A stretch of DNA of 64,000 nucleotides, taken from assembly GCA_014529385.2 (NCBI GenBank), contig CM043969.1, positions 68,477,676-68,541,675 of the forward strand, read 5' to 3'. Both the position numbers and the translations under genes were made by a program. Below, one piece after another: positions 11,088-21,895 of the stretch; position 1 is the first letter of the stretch, and every line of letters starts with the position of its first letter. The notes beneath the pieces are model-generated. The model searched no databases. It had not been told where the DNA came from and worked only from the letters and a program-made list of their open reading frames with translations. The DNA comes from Adiantum capillus-veneris. Taxonomy: Eukaryota; Streptophyta; Polypodiopsida; Polypodiales; Pteridaceae.

Positions 11088-12488
11088 CTTCCAAGCCTCA
11101 AAGTCCTTCTTGGTTTGGTTGACACCAGGTGGTGGCTTAGAAGGACAACCATTTGCATGCCATTGTGCTCGTGCTTGCATAAGTTGGTCAAGAAATGGCT
11201 CCTTTTGCATTGACATTGCAACAGATAGATTCGCATCTTTGGAGATTTCACGAGAGATCTTTGGTGGGCAATTGAGAATAATCTTTGATCGTCTATATTT
11301 AAATTGTTGACGCAATTGAGGGGTAACCTTTGCAACGTTTGCACCTTGCAAACGTTTTGCAGTACTAATGGAGTGTTGTCCAGAGATGATCCAGTAATCA
11401 ACATTGCGAACATCCTCTTTGGCAAGTTTGTCAAGAGGATGTTTTTTGGAAGGATCACAAGGCATCAAAATTGCTAGTATCTCCTCTTGCTTTGGTTCTT
11501 GAATGAAGTCCAAAGTCAAAATCCTGACCCCCAATCTAGATTTAATCTTCTGTACACATAGTTTGATGGAGCAGGAAAACACCTTGTCACGTCAATGCTA
11601 AAGACTTCATTGATCCCAAAAGGATAGAATCCCTTCTTGATTTCTAAAGAGGTCAGTGCCTTGTTATCTTCGGATGGAGTTTCCATGTCCATCGACTCCT
11701 CTTCCGAAACCTCTTTTTCTTCTGCACTCTTTTTCATCTTCCTCTTTGCTAGTTTTTGTCGATCTTCCTCAAGAGTAGAATCATCCTTTGCCTTTCTTTT
11801 TCTTCTGAGTCCTTGTGCATCTTCCCCTTGTGAACCTTCTTGCTCCTCTAAATTAATGGTGGCAATGATCTTCTCTACATGTGTTGAAGCGCTTGCACGG
11901 GCACCTCTTGATGCTGCAAGTGCACTCCTAACTATGGCTTTCCCTGTCTTCTCCACAAATTTCTTAGGTAGTGCCCCTATTGGTTTCTTTGCAGGTACAA
12001 TCTTCTTTGGTAAGCTCAAGACTCTCTTTGCATGTTTTACTGCCTTCACTAGGTCTTCCACACAGTCCACACCCGAGTCTTCTTGATTAGTGAAGCTGGA
12101 GATCTTCAATCCTAATTTTACAATAGAATTTTCTTTTCCTAGTTTGCTACCATTCATGTCTGCTACATGAAAAGTGCCCAATAATAAGCAAAACTTGTGT
12201 TTGCATTGCTGTTGCATCCACATCATCTTTGACACCCACAAAAATCCCCATGTCTCCATATTTCATATCACCTTGTGACAAATATAGATGGATGTCACCT
12301 TTGTAGTTTGCATCTGTATCGTAGGTATCCACAAACCACTTCAATCCTTCCTCTTTTGTTAACTCAAAGGTCTTGTCAACCTTTATTCTTGGAGCAATAG
12401 TTTTGGCGTGAGTGGACATTCCAAGAACATCGAGTGTGAAGACTTGTGCACCCTGCTCTGGTATACTTGGTACATTGGAAGCCTCCAT
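11088..12488 (-). pseudogene. proposed exon 1: N-terminal domain, basic linker and ParB-like motif
   Basis: It starts at ATG 12488. About 110 residues of globular sequence with an ELTKEEGLKWF helix are followed by a Lys/Arg/Glu-rich linker with several nuclear-localisation-like clusters (RRKRKAKDD; KLAKRKMKK). A domain containing DYWIISGQHSISTAKRLQ (~11,340-11,395) comes next. The G-Q-H-S-x-x-x-A-K core resembles the GxxR/G-H-H-R-x-x-A motif of the ParB/sulfiredoxin fold. ParB-like domains are often fused to DNA methyltransferases in phages and plasmids, which matches the methyltransferase-like exon that follows. Frame changes near 12,180 and 11,545 cancel each other. The exon ends TGG AAG|GTACTT. 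I infer a nuclear, DNA-associated protein; the ParB assignment rests on one motif. Confidence 0.5.
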
Positions 12489-12637
12489 TCCTTAAACAAC
12501 CAAAAAGAACAATGTTAGAACCTAAACAAGGAGCATATGTTTAAGTTAAATAGTACATTTTTAAAAAAAACACTAGCATGTGTAGGCGAGGCTCGAACTT
12601 AAGTTTGAGCCAAAAGATGTTGTTTTGTACCCTTGCT
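12489..12637. repeat. left remnant of the palindromic array, upstream of the ParB-like gene
   Basis: 12,590-12,611 is a palindrome copy preceded by TAGGCGAGG and followed by an AAAGATGTTGTT-type monomer tail, as in the array at 18.2 kb. The Copia element starts at 12,638. Joining the two flanks across one TTGCT restores the array phase, so the array originally began here, within 150 bp of the gene's ATG. Confidence 0.75.
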
Positions 12638-13392
12638 TGTTAGGAAATAAGACGTAGCTAAATAGATAATTGAGTAGATTACTTAATGGAGAGAGACATA
12701 TTTATATACACGAGATTATAGAGTAGAGAGAGAGAGAGAGAGAGTACACACGATATACGTGGCTCACCCAATGTGGGCTACGTCCACGGGAAAGCAGCCA
12801 CTCAATGGCTTTAGTACTTCAAAACAAGAAGTAGTTTACAAAGGGATTATACCCTTAATGGAGCTCCCACCTTGCTTCACTCTCACCACCTCACACTCAC
12901 CTTGTTGCATCAACTTCACACTATGAAATGTGTGTAGAAATGGCCTCCTTTTATAGGCCAAAAGGGCTGCCCTCTCTTATGAGAGACAGCCATGTGTAGC
13001 CGCCCTTGTGCGAATAAGTCCAAATCAGACCCTCCAATCCGCCCATGTGTGGCCGCCCTTGAGAAGACAAGTCCTCTTTTGAATTCGGCCACCGGCCACT
13101 GACTTCCGACCACCGGCCACCGGCCAAACGACCGGTTGTTTTCCGACCACTTTCCGGCCGCCGTCCGGCCATAATATTCCGGCGAAAAAGAATATTCCGG
13201 CGAAAAAAAAGTCTCGAGGGCCTCCGCCCCCGAGGCCTTGAAAGTTGCCCCTGATTCTTATCCGTGAAAATTTTGGTTTCCGGTGAGTGATTTTCCTTCA
13301 CGCACGATGGCTTCTCCTCATAATGGGGGCCTTATAAATGTGCGCTTTTACCACAAAAAATTGCCAGGGTAAATCAGGCTCCATACTTAACA
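12638..13392 (-). repeat. Copia-1 3' LTR
   Basis: 755 bp, near-identical to 17,396-18,199. It contains a (GA)n run at ~12,724 and a GC-rich hairpin (CTCGAGGGCC to CCCGAGGCC, ~13,214-13,236). The region with CCACCGGCC repeats has fewer copies than in the other LTR. Confidence 0.93.
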
Positions 13393-13452
13393 ATCTCCCA
13401 CTTGGAGACTGATCTCCAAACCAAACCTGTGACTGCTTTCCATTCTGGCTTC

Positions 13453-16400
13453 TTATCCTTGAATGCCGATTGAAGATGAGCAAAAGCTCAACTTCTCCTT
13501 GTTGACCACCTTTGTAAACATGTCTGCAGGATTTTCACTTGTATGCACCTTTCCTAGCTTTAGTTGTCCCTCTTCCAAAAGAGTGCGTATGAAGTGATAT
13601 CTCACCTCAATGTGCTTTGTCCTTGAATGAAAGGCCGAGTTCTTCGCAAGATGGATAGCGCTTTGGCTATCACTGTACAAGACACAATTGTCTTATTTGA
13701 ATCCAAGCTCTTCTAAGAATCTATGAAGCCACAGAATTTCTTTGCTTGCCTCCGTCATTGCTACATACTCTGCTTCCGTGGTAGAAAGTGAAACCACTTT
13801 CTGCAGCTTTGAAGCCCAGCTTACTGCTGTGCCTCCAACCGTGAACACATAGCCAGTAGTGCTTCTTCGAGTATCTTTGTCACCTGCCATATCTGCATCA
13901 GCATACCCTTCTAGAAAAATATCAGTTCCTCCAAAATACAAAGCATTTGTTGTTGTCCCTTTTAGATACCTAAGTATCCACTTCACAGCTTGCCAATGCT
14001 CTTTACCTGGGTTGTCCATGAACCTACTCACAACTCCCACTGCATGTGCAATGTCTGGCCTTGTCCAGACCATAGCATACATTAGAGAACCTACCGCTGC
14101 AGCATATGGAACTTTAGACATATAGGCTACTCCTCTTGTGTCTTTGGACACATATCCTTCGTTAGTTTAAAATGACCAGCCAAAGGTGTAGAAACTGGTT
14201 TTGCATTTTGCATTGCAAACCTTTCTAGTACCTTCTTGATGTAATCTTCTTGAGATAGCTTTATTGTCTTCTTCGTCCTGTCCCTTGATATTTTCATACC
14301 AAGTATCCTCTTTGCAACACCTAAATCTTTCATTGAAAAAGATTTGGACAGCTCCTCTTTTAGGTCTTTGATGTCCTGCATGTTAGCACTTGCAATCAAC
14401 ATGTCATCAACATACAACATTAGGATGATGAATTTCCCATCCCCCAAATTCTCCGTGTAGACGCAGTGATCCGAGTTGCATCTTGTGAATCCATGATCCA
14501 AAATCCATCGATCAAACTTCAAGTACCATTGTTTTGATGCTTGCTTTAAACCATACAAGCTCTTCTTTAATCTACAAACCATTTTCTCCTTACCTTTTAC
14601 TTCATACCCCTTTGGTTGAAGCATGTAGATTTCCTCCTCTAAGTCACCGTGAGGGAATGCCGTATTTACATCCATTTGCTCGAGATTTAGATCATGAGTA
14701 GCCACAAGGCTTAAGACAAGCCTAATTGAGTTCATTTTTACAACAGGAGAAAATATTTCATTGAAGTCAATACCTTTCTTTTGAGAAAAACCTTTTACCA
14801 CAAGCCTAGACTTGTACCTTTTCTTCCCACCTTCTTCTTCCTTTAGCTTGTACACCCATTTTTTTTGAAGTGCCCGCTTACCTTTAGGCAACTCAACCAG
14901 CTCCCATGTTTGGTTGCGATGTAGTGAGTCCATCTCCACTTGCATGCTCTTCGTCCATTCTTCTTTGGATTCATGTTGCATAGCTTCTTCATATGATTCC
15001 GGCTCTCCAGAATCTGAGATCCAGAGATGGTTGAAGGAAGGAACAAACCTTTCTGGAGGTCTACTTGCTCTTGTAGATCTTTGGGGAATAGGTTGAGGCT
15101 CCTCATTTGGTTGACGTTGTTGCACATTGTCACCGTTTGCAGTCCTTGAGTCTTCACCGTCCTCAAGCTCCATGTACTCATCACCTGTTTCTTTTGTTTG
15201 TTTTCTTTCCAAGTAATCTTTGTACATATTTTGTTCGTTAAAAATTACATCCCTACTCCTTAAGATTTTACCATCTTCAGGATTCCATAGGCGATACCCA
15301 AAGTCTCCTTCTCCATAGCCAATGAAGAAACACTTTTTGGACTTTGAATCTAACTTTGATCTTAGGCTTCTATCTATGTGCATGAAAGCCTCACACCCAA
15401 ACACTTTGAGAAATGCATAATTCACCAGTTTACCTGTCCATGCCTCTTCTGGAACTCCCCCATCCAATGCCGTTGAGGGTGACCGATTGATTAAGTACAC
15501 AAACGTACTTACAGCTTCCGCCCAAAGCTCAAGCGGTAGGCCTACATGTCGCCGCATGCTTCGTGCTCGTTTCATGATTTTCCTGTTCATCCTTTCCGAA
15601 ATCCCATTTTGTTGAGGTGTCCTTGGGGTTTTCCTTTGCCTCCGAATTCCATTGCTAGCACAAAAGCTTGGCTGCAATATTCGCCTCCATTGTCCGATCT
15701 AAGGCATTTAACCTTGGTACCTGTTTCATTCTCCACAAAGGCTTTCCACCTTTGAAATATGGAAAATACATCGGATTTATTCTTCATGACATAAACCCAT
15801 GTTTTTCTAGTCGCATCGTCTATGAATGTTACATAGTACAATGAGCCACCAAGTGATGGTATACTTGCAGGACCCCAAACATCAGAATGAACCAACTCAA
15901 GTTTTTTATTTTTTCTTTCATTTCCTGATTTTTGAAATTTTACCCTCTTTTGTTTACCATAAACACAATCTTCACAGAACTCTAAGTCCACTTCTTTCAA
16001 ACCTGGTAGAAGCTTCTTTGTTTGAAGGATTTGCATTCATTCGGCACTCATATGCCCAAGTCGGTAGTGCCACACCGCACTGTCAACTTCTGTAGTTGCT
16101 GCACAAGCTGAAGGTTGCGTGCTAATAGTACACAAGTAAAGTGTACCGACTTTTTCACCCTTGGAAACCACCAAAGATCCCTTTGAGATCTTCCACCGTT
16201 TATTTCCGAATGCAATGTTGTGACCTTCATCGTCCAATTGTCCTGTAGAGATCAAATTTTTGCGAAGAGAAGGAACATGCCTAACATCTTCAAGCTTCCA
16301 TTCATTTTCATTAGCAGTTTTGACAGAAACTGTACCTTTGCCGACAATCTCACAAGCTTCATCATCTCCCAAGTATACATACCCAAAATTACCTTTGGTG

Positions 16401-16455
16401 TAGTCTTGGAAATGTTGCTTGTGTGGTGTCGCATGGAATGAAGCCCCGAAATCTG
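13453..16455 (-). pseudogene. Copia-1 pol: protease, integrase, reverse transcriptase, RNase H
   Basis: After gag, a frameshift near 16,468 leads to WIADFGASFHATP, the protease site with Phe in place of the usual Ser/Thr of D(S/T)G. The pre-integrase zinc region is cut by a TGA (16,037-16,039). The integrase core shows CLRSDNGGEYCSQAF and the TPQQNGISERMNR end, separated by a frameshift near 15,670. Reverse transcriptase has QMDVNTAFPHGDLEEEIYM and LMLYVDDMLIAS (YVDD intact). A one-base loss near 14,138 shifts into RNase H, which has the ADADMAGDKDTRRS and TTEAEYVA motifs. A TAA at 13,693-13,695 precedes the DSQSAIHLAKNS segment, which ends near 13,453. Confidence 0.92.
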
Positions 16456-17331
16456 CTATCCAGAATTAGACACATTGTCTAATGAGAGAATTAGAGCATC
16501 TTGCTCTACTTTACCTGCCACATTGGCCTCCGATGTTGGCTTGTTGTCTTGAGACTCTGTCTCCTTCTTCTTCTTGGACCAGCAATCCTTCTTGACGTGG
16601 CCCTTCTTGCCGCAGTTCCAACATTCAAGAACTGACTTTGTGCGTGACTTGCTCCGCCTTGAGCGATCACGACCCTTTTGGTTTTTGAACCTCTCCTTAA
16701 GCCTTCCTCTTGTTTCCACTGATAGTGCAGCACTTGATGATTCTCCTGTGATTCTCCTTCGCATTTCCTCGCTTAGGAGAACACCCACAATATCATCAAA
16801 CTTAAGAGTATTTGTGCCAGAGATAGAATTACTTACGGCCATCACAAGGCTGTCCCAACTATCTGTTAGAGATGATAGTATAAGGAGAGCTCGCACTTCG
16901 TCATTGAAATTGATTTTCATTGATCGAAGTTGACTTATGTTTGTGTTAAAGTCATTTAGGTGTTCTGCAACTGAACCATTCTCTGTCATCTTTAGATTGA
17001 ACAAGCGCTTCATAAGAAATACCTTCTTGGATGCCGATGGTTTCTCGTAGAAGTCGTCAAGTGACTTCATCAAGTCCTCCGTGGTCTTCATCTCCGAAAC
17101 ATTGAAGGCCACCGTTGACGCCAAGCTTAACCAGATTGTTCCCAGTGCCTTTCGATCAAGGACAATCCATGCTTCATTTGCCATTGTTGCGGGCTTCTTC
17201 GCAAGACCGCCTAGTGGAAAATAGAGGTCCTTCTGGTAGAGATAGTCTTCAATCTGCATCTTCCAATGTTGGTAGTTTTTGCCGTTGAACTTCTCAATCT
17301 TGAGCTTCCCTTCCTCCGCCATAACTCCCAC
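16456..17331 (-). pseudogene. Copia-1 gag with CCHC zinc knuckle
   Basis: A 291-codon open frame in the UBN2/retrotran-gag arrangement. The N-terminal part holds KIEKFNGKNYQHWKMQIED, the middle has helices with FLMKRLFNLKMTE, and near residue 240 comes the knuckle CWNCGKKGHVKKDC. The frame itself is intact, but the normal continuation into protease requires correcting a frameshift at its end, so the polyprotein is broken. It forms the particle core in active relatives. Confidence 0.9.
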
Positions 17332-17395
17332 TCAATTCAAGGAATCCTTTCCTCGAGATAATTTAGCTACGAGCAAACCTTGCTCTGATACCAGT

Positions 17396-18199
17396 TGTTA
17401 GGAAATAAGACGTAGCTAAATAAATAATTGAGTAGATTACTTAATGGAGAGAGACAGATTTATATACACGAGATTATAGAGTAGAGAGAGAGAGAGAGAG
17501 AGTACACACGATATACGTGGTTCACCCAATGTGGGCTACGTCCACGGGAAAGTAGCCACTCAATGGCTTTAGTACTTCAAAACAAGAAGTAGTTTACAAA
17601 GGGATTATACCCTTAATGGAGCTCCCGCCTTGCTTCACTCTCACCACCTCACACTCACCTTGTTGCATCAACTTCACACTATGAAATGTGTGTAGAAATG
17701 GCCTCCTTTTATAGGCCAAAAGGGATGCCCTCTCTTATGAGAGACAGCCATGTGTAGCCGCGCTTGTGCGAATAAGTCCAAATCGGACCCTCCAATCCGC
17801 CCATGTGTGGCCGCCCTTGAGAAGACAAGTCCGCTTTTGAATTCGGCCACCGGCCACTAACTTCCGACCACCGGCCACCGGCCATTGACTTCCGACCACC
17901 GGCCATCGGCCATTGACTACCGGCCACCGGCCAGCCGACCGGTTGTTTTCCGACCACTTTTCGGCCGCCGTCCGGCAATAATATTCCGGCGAAAAAGAAT
18001 ATTCTGGCAAAAAAAAAGTCTCGGGGGCCTCTGCCCCCGAGGCCTTTAAAGTTGCCCCTGATTCTTGTCCGTGAAAATTTTGGTTTCCGGTGAGTGATTT
18101 TCCTTCACGTACGATGGCTTCTCCTCATAATGGGGGCCTTACAAATGTGCGCTTTTACCACAGAAAATTACAAGGGTAAATCAGGCTCCATACTTAACG
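17396..18199 (-). repeat. Copia-1 5' LTR
   Basis: 804 bp, about 50 bp longer than its partner. The difference is extra copies of a ~25-bp CCACCGGCCATTGACTTCCGA-type unit near 17,845-17,935. A clean hairpin CTCGGGGGC-CTCT-GCCCCCGAG lies at ~18,021. The outermost base in the element's sense is C instead of T. Confidence 0.93.
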
Positions 18200-20660
18200 T
18201 TGCTAGCCACAAGGATGTCATGAGAGTAGTCTTGCAAGTTAGTGCTACATTAAATTTGAGCCTAAAAGTGAAGCTCTATGATTTTTCTAGCTAGAAGGAT
18301 GTCATGAGGCTAGGCATGCACCCTAGTGCTACATTAGGATATGGAGAGGAAGCTCAAACTTAAGTTTGAGCCTAAAATTGATTTTTTATTCCCTGATGCA
18401 CTTGAGGCTTGAACTTAAGATCGAGCCTAAAGGTGCTATTCTATGCCATTGATAGCCACAAATATGTCATCAAGCTAGCCTTCCATGATAGTGCTACACT
18501 CAAATATGCAAGTGGGGATCAAACTTAAGTTTGAGCCTCTTGTCATTGGTAACCAAAAGGATTCCATGAGGCTAGAATTAAGTTCAATCCTAAGTGTTTT
18601 CTATTCTTGCATGAATCCTAAAAGGACTTAGTGAATCTAGATTTTCATGATAGTGCTATACTAACATATCTAGGTGAGGCTCGAACTTAAGCTCGAGCCT
18701 CTTGCCTCTGGTAGCCACAAGGATGTCCCTCGGCTAGCCTTACACCCTAGTGCTACAATAGCATATGAAAATAAGGCTAGCCACAAGGATGTCATGAGGC
18801 AACCCTTGCATCCTAGTGCTAAAGAATATGCACTTGAGGCTCGAACTTAAGATCGAGCCTAAAGGTGTTCTTCTATGCCCTTGGTAGCAACAAGCCCTAC
18901 ATGGTGGTGCTACTCTAGTATATGCAATTGAGGATCGAACTTAAGTTTGAGCCTACTGGCATTGGTAGCCACACAGATGTCATGAGGCTAACCTTACACC
19001 CTAGTGCTAAAGTAACATATACAATTGATGCTCAAACTTAAGTTCAAGGCAGACTTGCTATATTAGCATATGTAGGCAAGGTTCGAACTTAAGCTCGAGC
19101 CTCTTTTCCTAAGTAGCCACAAGGATGTCATTATGCCAGACTTGCTACAATAGCATATGTAGGCAAGGTTCAAACTTAAATTTGAGCCGCTTTCCCTAAG
19201 TAGACACAAGGATGACATTAAGTTAGACTTGCTGTGTTAGCATAAGTAGGCAAGGTTCAAACTTAAGTTTGAGCCTCTTTCCCTAAGTAGCCACAAGGAT
19301 GTCATTAAGATAGCCTACAATAGCATATGCAGGCAAGGTTCGAACTTAAATTTGAGCCGCTTTCCCTAAGTATTCACAAGGATGCCATTAGGTTAGACTT
19401 GCTATACTAGCATATGTAGGTGAGGTTCGAACTTAAGTTCGAGCCTCTTTCCCTAAGTAGCCACAAGGATATCCCTCGGCTAGCCTTACACATTCAATGC
19501 TACAATATCATATGCAATTGAGGCTTAAACTTAAGTTTGAACCTAAAGGTATTGTTCTGTTCCCTTGGTATCCACAAGGATGTCATGAAGTTAGACTTTC
19601 ATGCTAGTGCTATACTAGCATATGTAGGCAAGGCTCAAACTTAAGTTCGAGCCTCTTGCCCTTAGTAGACACAAGGATGTCATGAGGAAAGCCTTGCATC
19701 CTAGTGCTACACTAGCATATGAAAATGAGGCTTGAACTTAAGGTGCTATTCTATACCCATGGTAGCCACAACGATGGCATTAGGCTTGCATTCTAGTGCT
19801 ACACTAGCCTATGCAAGTGAGGATCAAACTTAAATTCAAGCCTCTTGGAATTAGTATCTCTAAAGGATGAGTCTAGACATACTCCCTAGTGCTACAATAG
19901 CTTATACAATTGAGGCTCGAACTTAAGCTCGAGCCTCAAAGTGTTTTTCTTTTCCTTTGGTATCCACATGGATGTCATGAAGCTATACATGCATCGTAGT
20001 GCTATACTGACATTTGTAGGCAAGGTCTACACTTAAGTGCAAGCTTTTTCCCATTGTTTGCCACAAGGATGCTATTCTATGACCTTAGTAGCTATAAGGA
20101 TTTCACAAGGCTAACCTTTCCCCCTAGTGCTATAGTATGAAATACTCAAGCTTTATCTTGAGTCTAAAGATATTTTTCCATGTCCTTGATAGCCACAAGG
20201 GCTACAAAGCAAGCAAGGCTCTTTCCATTGGTAGCTACAAGGATGTTAGGAGGCAAGCCTTGCATCCTAGTTCTAAAGAATATTCACTTGAGACTCGAAC
20301 TTAAGATCGAGCCTAAAGGTGTTCTTCTATGCCCCGTGTAGCAACAAGCCCTACATGATGGTGCTACTCTACTATATGCAAGTGAGGATCGAACTTAAGT
20401 TCGAGCCTACTGGCATTGGTAGCCACACAGATGTCATCAGGCTAACCGTACACCCTAGTGCTAAAGTAACATATACAATTGAGGCTCAAACTTAAGTTCA
20501 AGGCAGACTTTCTATATTAGCATATATAGACAAGGTTCGAACTTAAGCTTGAGCCTCTTTCCCTAAGTAGCCACAAGGATGCCATTAAGCCAGACTTGCT
20601 ACAATAGCATATGTAGGCGAGGTTCGAACTTAAATTTGAGCTGCTTTCCCTAGAGCTATT
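18200..20660. repeat. palindrome-bearing satellite-like array, main block
   Basis: About 24 monomers of ~85-130 bp. A typical monomer reads: GTAGCCACAAGGATGTCATG, a GGCTAGCCTTGCACCCTAGTGC-like section, a GCTACAATAGCATATG section, then a palindrome, then CCTCTTTCCCTAA or CCTAAAGGTGTTCTTCTATG. Examples are the perfect 20-bp GCTCAAACTTAAGTTTGAGC at 18,352-18,371 and the perfect 16-bp TCGAACTTAAGTTCGA at 19,427-19,442. Other copies lie near 18,405, 18,508, 18,679, 18,836, 18,931, 19,081, 19,251, 19,337, 19,631, 19,912, 20,290, 20,384, 20,533 and 20,620. No coding frame runs through it. The palindrome is the best conserved part. Confidence 0.92.
18779..20651. repeat. higher-order duplication within the array
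   Basis: 18,779-19,190 and 20,233-20,651 share the same succession of five monomer variants, offset by about 1,454 bp. The shared run includes the odd truncated palindrome followed by AGTTCAAGGCAGACTT. This is closer than any neighbouring pair and indicates duplication of a multi-monomer block. Confidence 0.85.
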
Positions 20661-21219
20661 ATGCTCTAGCCCTAGTTAAGCCTCAAGCACTTGCATGAGG
20701 CAACGCTATCATGCTAAAATATCCACAATAAGTTCATGAGGTCACACTAGAGTGAAATATGCTAGTGCTTTGAGAGCATTAGAAGGTGAGGTTTAAGCTA
20801 CATCAGCTCATTGTTCTAGTTTCTCAACAAGGAAACAAGGCACCAAAAACGAGCTAAATATCAAAAGCAAAGAATCTATGTCAATTGGAAATGTCACACT
20901 CAGTACCCAACCAAGTGTTGCTATCTATCTTTTTCTTTAAGTAGATTAATTACTTAAATACAGTTTTTAAAAAAGTTAATTAAAGTACTTATTGATTAAG
21001 TACTCTAATTAAAGAATAGCCACTTAATTTCAACTTATAGAGTGTGATTTTAGACGTAGTTGTAGTTTGATTAACTTAATGATAGAGTTTAAAAGGTGTA
21101 TCAAGGAGACGATAGCAAACAATAATGAGTATAAGTAGTCATTAGAAGTAGATTAAATAGAGATTAGAAACTAATAGAATGATATTGAAGACTGAACTTT
21201 TGAGATGCAGGTTTAGGAG
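20661..21219. other. AT-rich spacer after the array, no gene seen
   Basis: Array similarity fades after 20,660 (a TATGCTCTAGCCCTAGTTAAG stretch follows). The rest is AT-rich with no coding segment or clear repeat. Confidence 0.6.
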
Positions 21220-21410
21220 AGATTAAGAGGAGGCAAGGGAGATTACATAGAGAGATTAGAAGACATTAGGGATTAAGAGGAGGCAAGGGAGATTACATAG
21301 AGAGATTAGAAGAGATTAGGGAGTGATTAAGAGGAGGCAAGGGAGATTACACAGAGAGATTAGGGAGTGATTAAGAGGAGCTGATGGTAATTACACAGAA
21401 AGATTAGAAG
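21220..21410. repeat. four tandem copies of a ~45-54-bp GA-rich unit
   Basis: The unit GATTAAGAGGAGGCAAGGGA plus GATTACATAGAGAGATTAGA occurs near 21,222, 21,270, 21,324 and 21,370; the last copy is more diverged. Confidence 0.85.
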
Positions 21411-21418
21411 AAGATATC

Positions 21419-21575
21419 ACACACACACACACACACACACACACAAGAGAGAGAGACAGAGAAGTGCACCTGGATAAGCCTTTCGAATTTGAAATTCAAA
21501 TTTCAAATCTAAAGTGCAATCAGATCTTCACCTGCAATCAAAAAGAGAAAGATATGCACACACACACACACACAA
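21419..21575. repeat. two (AC)n microsatellites
   Basis: (AC)n at ~21,419-21,444 followed by GA repeats, and a shorter (AC)n at ~21,555-21,574. Confidence 0.9.
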
Positions 21576-21578
21576 AGT

Positions 21579-21895
21579 TAATGTAGAGCGTTTTGGGACT
21601 GCAAATAGATTCATAGAGGAGAGGGAGATGGGAAAGTAAAGAGCCATATCTGTCACGTCGTCGTCAGTTTTTTCACTGTCTGCACAAAAACCAAAACCCT
21701 GTTTTAATGTAGAAGAGAGAGAGGGAGAGACAGAGAGATAGAGAATTAATCTAGAGTTGTGAAAAAGAGCCTTGTGGGGCCGCGAGCAGATTCGCAGAGG
21801 GCAAGGAGATGCGGGAGTAAAGAATCTCACATGTTGCGCCGTCGTCGAATTCGTCAGAGTCTGTAGAAAAATCCAAACCTATTATAATATAGAAG
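21579..21895. repeat. diverged tandem duplication of ~180 bp
   Basis: ~21,579-21,713 and ~21,752-21,895 share AATCTAGAG/AATGTAGAG, GCAGATTCGCAGAGG/GCAAATAGATTCATAGAGG, a CGTCGTCG block and a final TATAGAAG/TGTAGAAG. A minus-strand open frame spanning both is not convincing as a gene. Confidence 0.7.

Larger units (their letters stand above)
12638..18199 (-). mobile_element. Copia-1: complete but inactive Copia LTR retrotransposon
   Basis: LTRs lie at 12,638-13,392 and 17,396-18,199, with TTGCT target duplications at 12,633-12,637 and 18,200-18,204. In the minus sense the LTR starts TGTTAAGTATGG (CGTTAAG in the 5' copy) and ends TTTCCTAACA. Two bases further is a tRNA-iMet primer-binding site (complement of 17,382-17,393). 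Domain order is gag, protease, integrase, reverse transcriptase, RNase H, as in Copia. Three frameshifts and two nonsense codons disable it. The element is inserted in a monomer of the palindromic array. Confidence 0.95.

Noticed and set aside
11637-12086. 149-codon Ser/Phe-rich plus-strand frame
   Set aside because: Antisense image of the Lys/Glu-rich linker of the ParB-like gene.
13859-16933. Plus-strand open frames across Copia-1
   Set aside because: Shadows of the minus-strand polyprotein.
19081-19445. GGTTCGAACT in the array resembles a tRNA B box
   Set aside because: No A box, cloverleaf or terminator at the right spacing, and the motif is explained by the palindrome.
18200-20660. Regularly spaced palindromes, as in a CRISPR array
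   Set aside because: Monomers are ~85-130 bp and similar throughout, with no unique spacers, in a eukaryotic genome.
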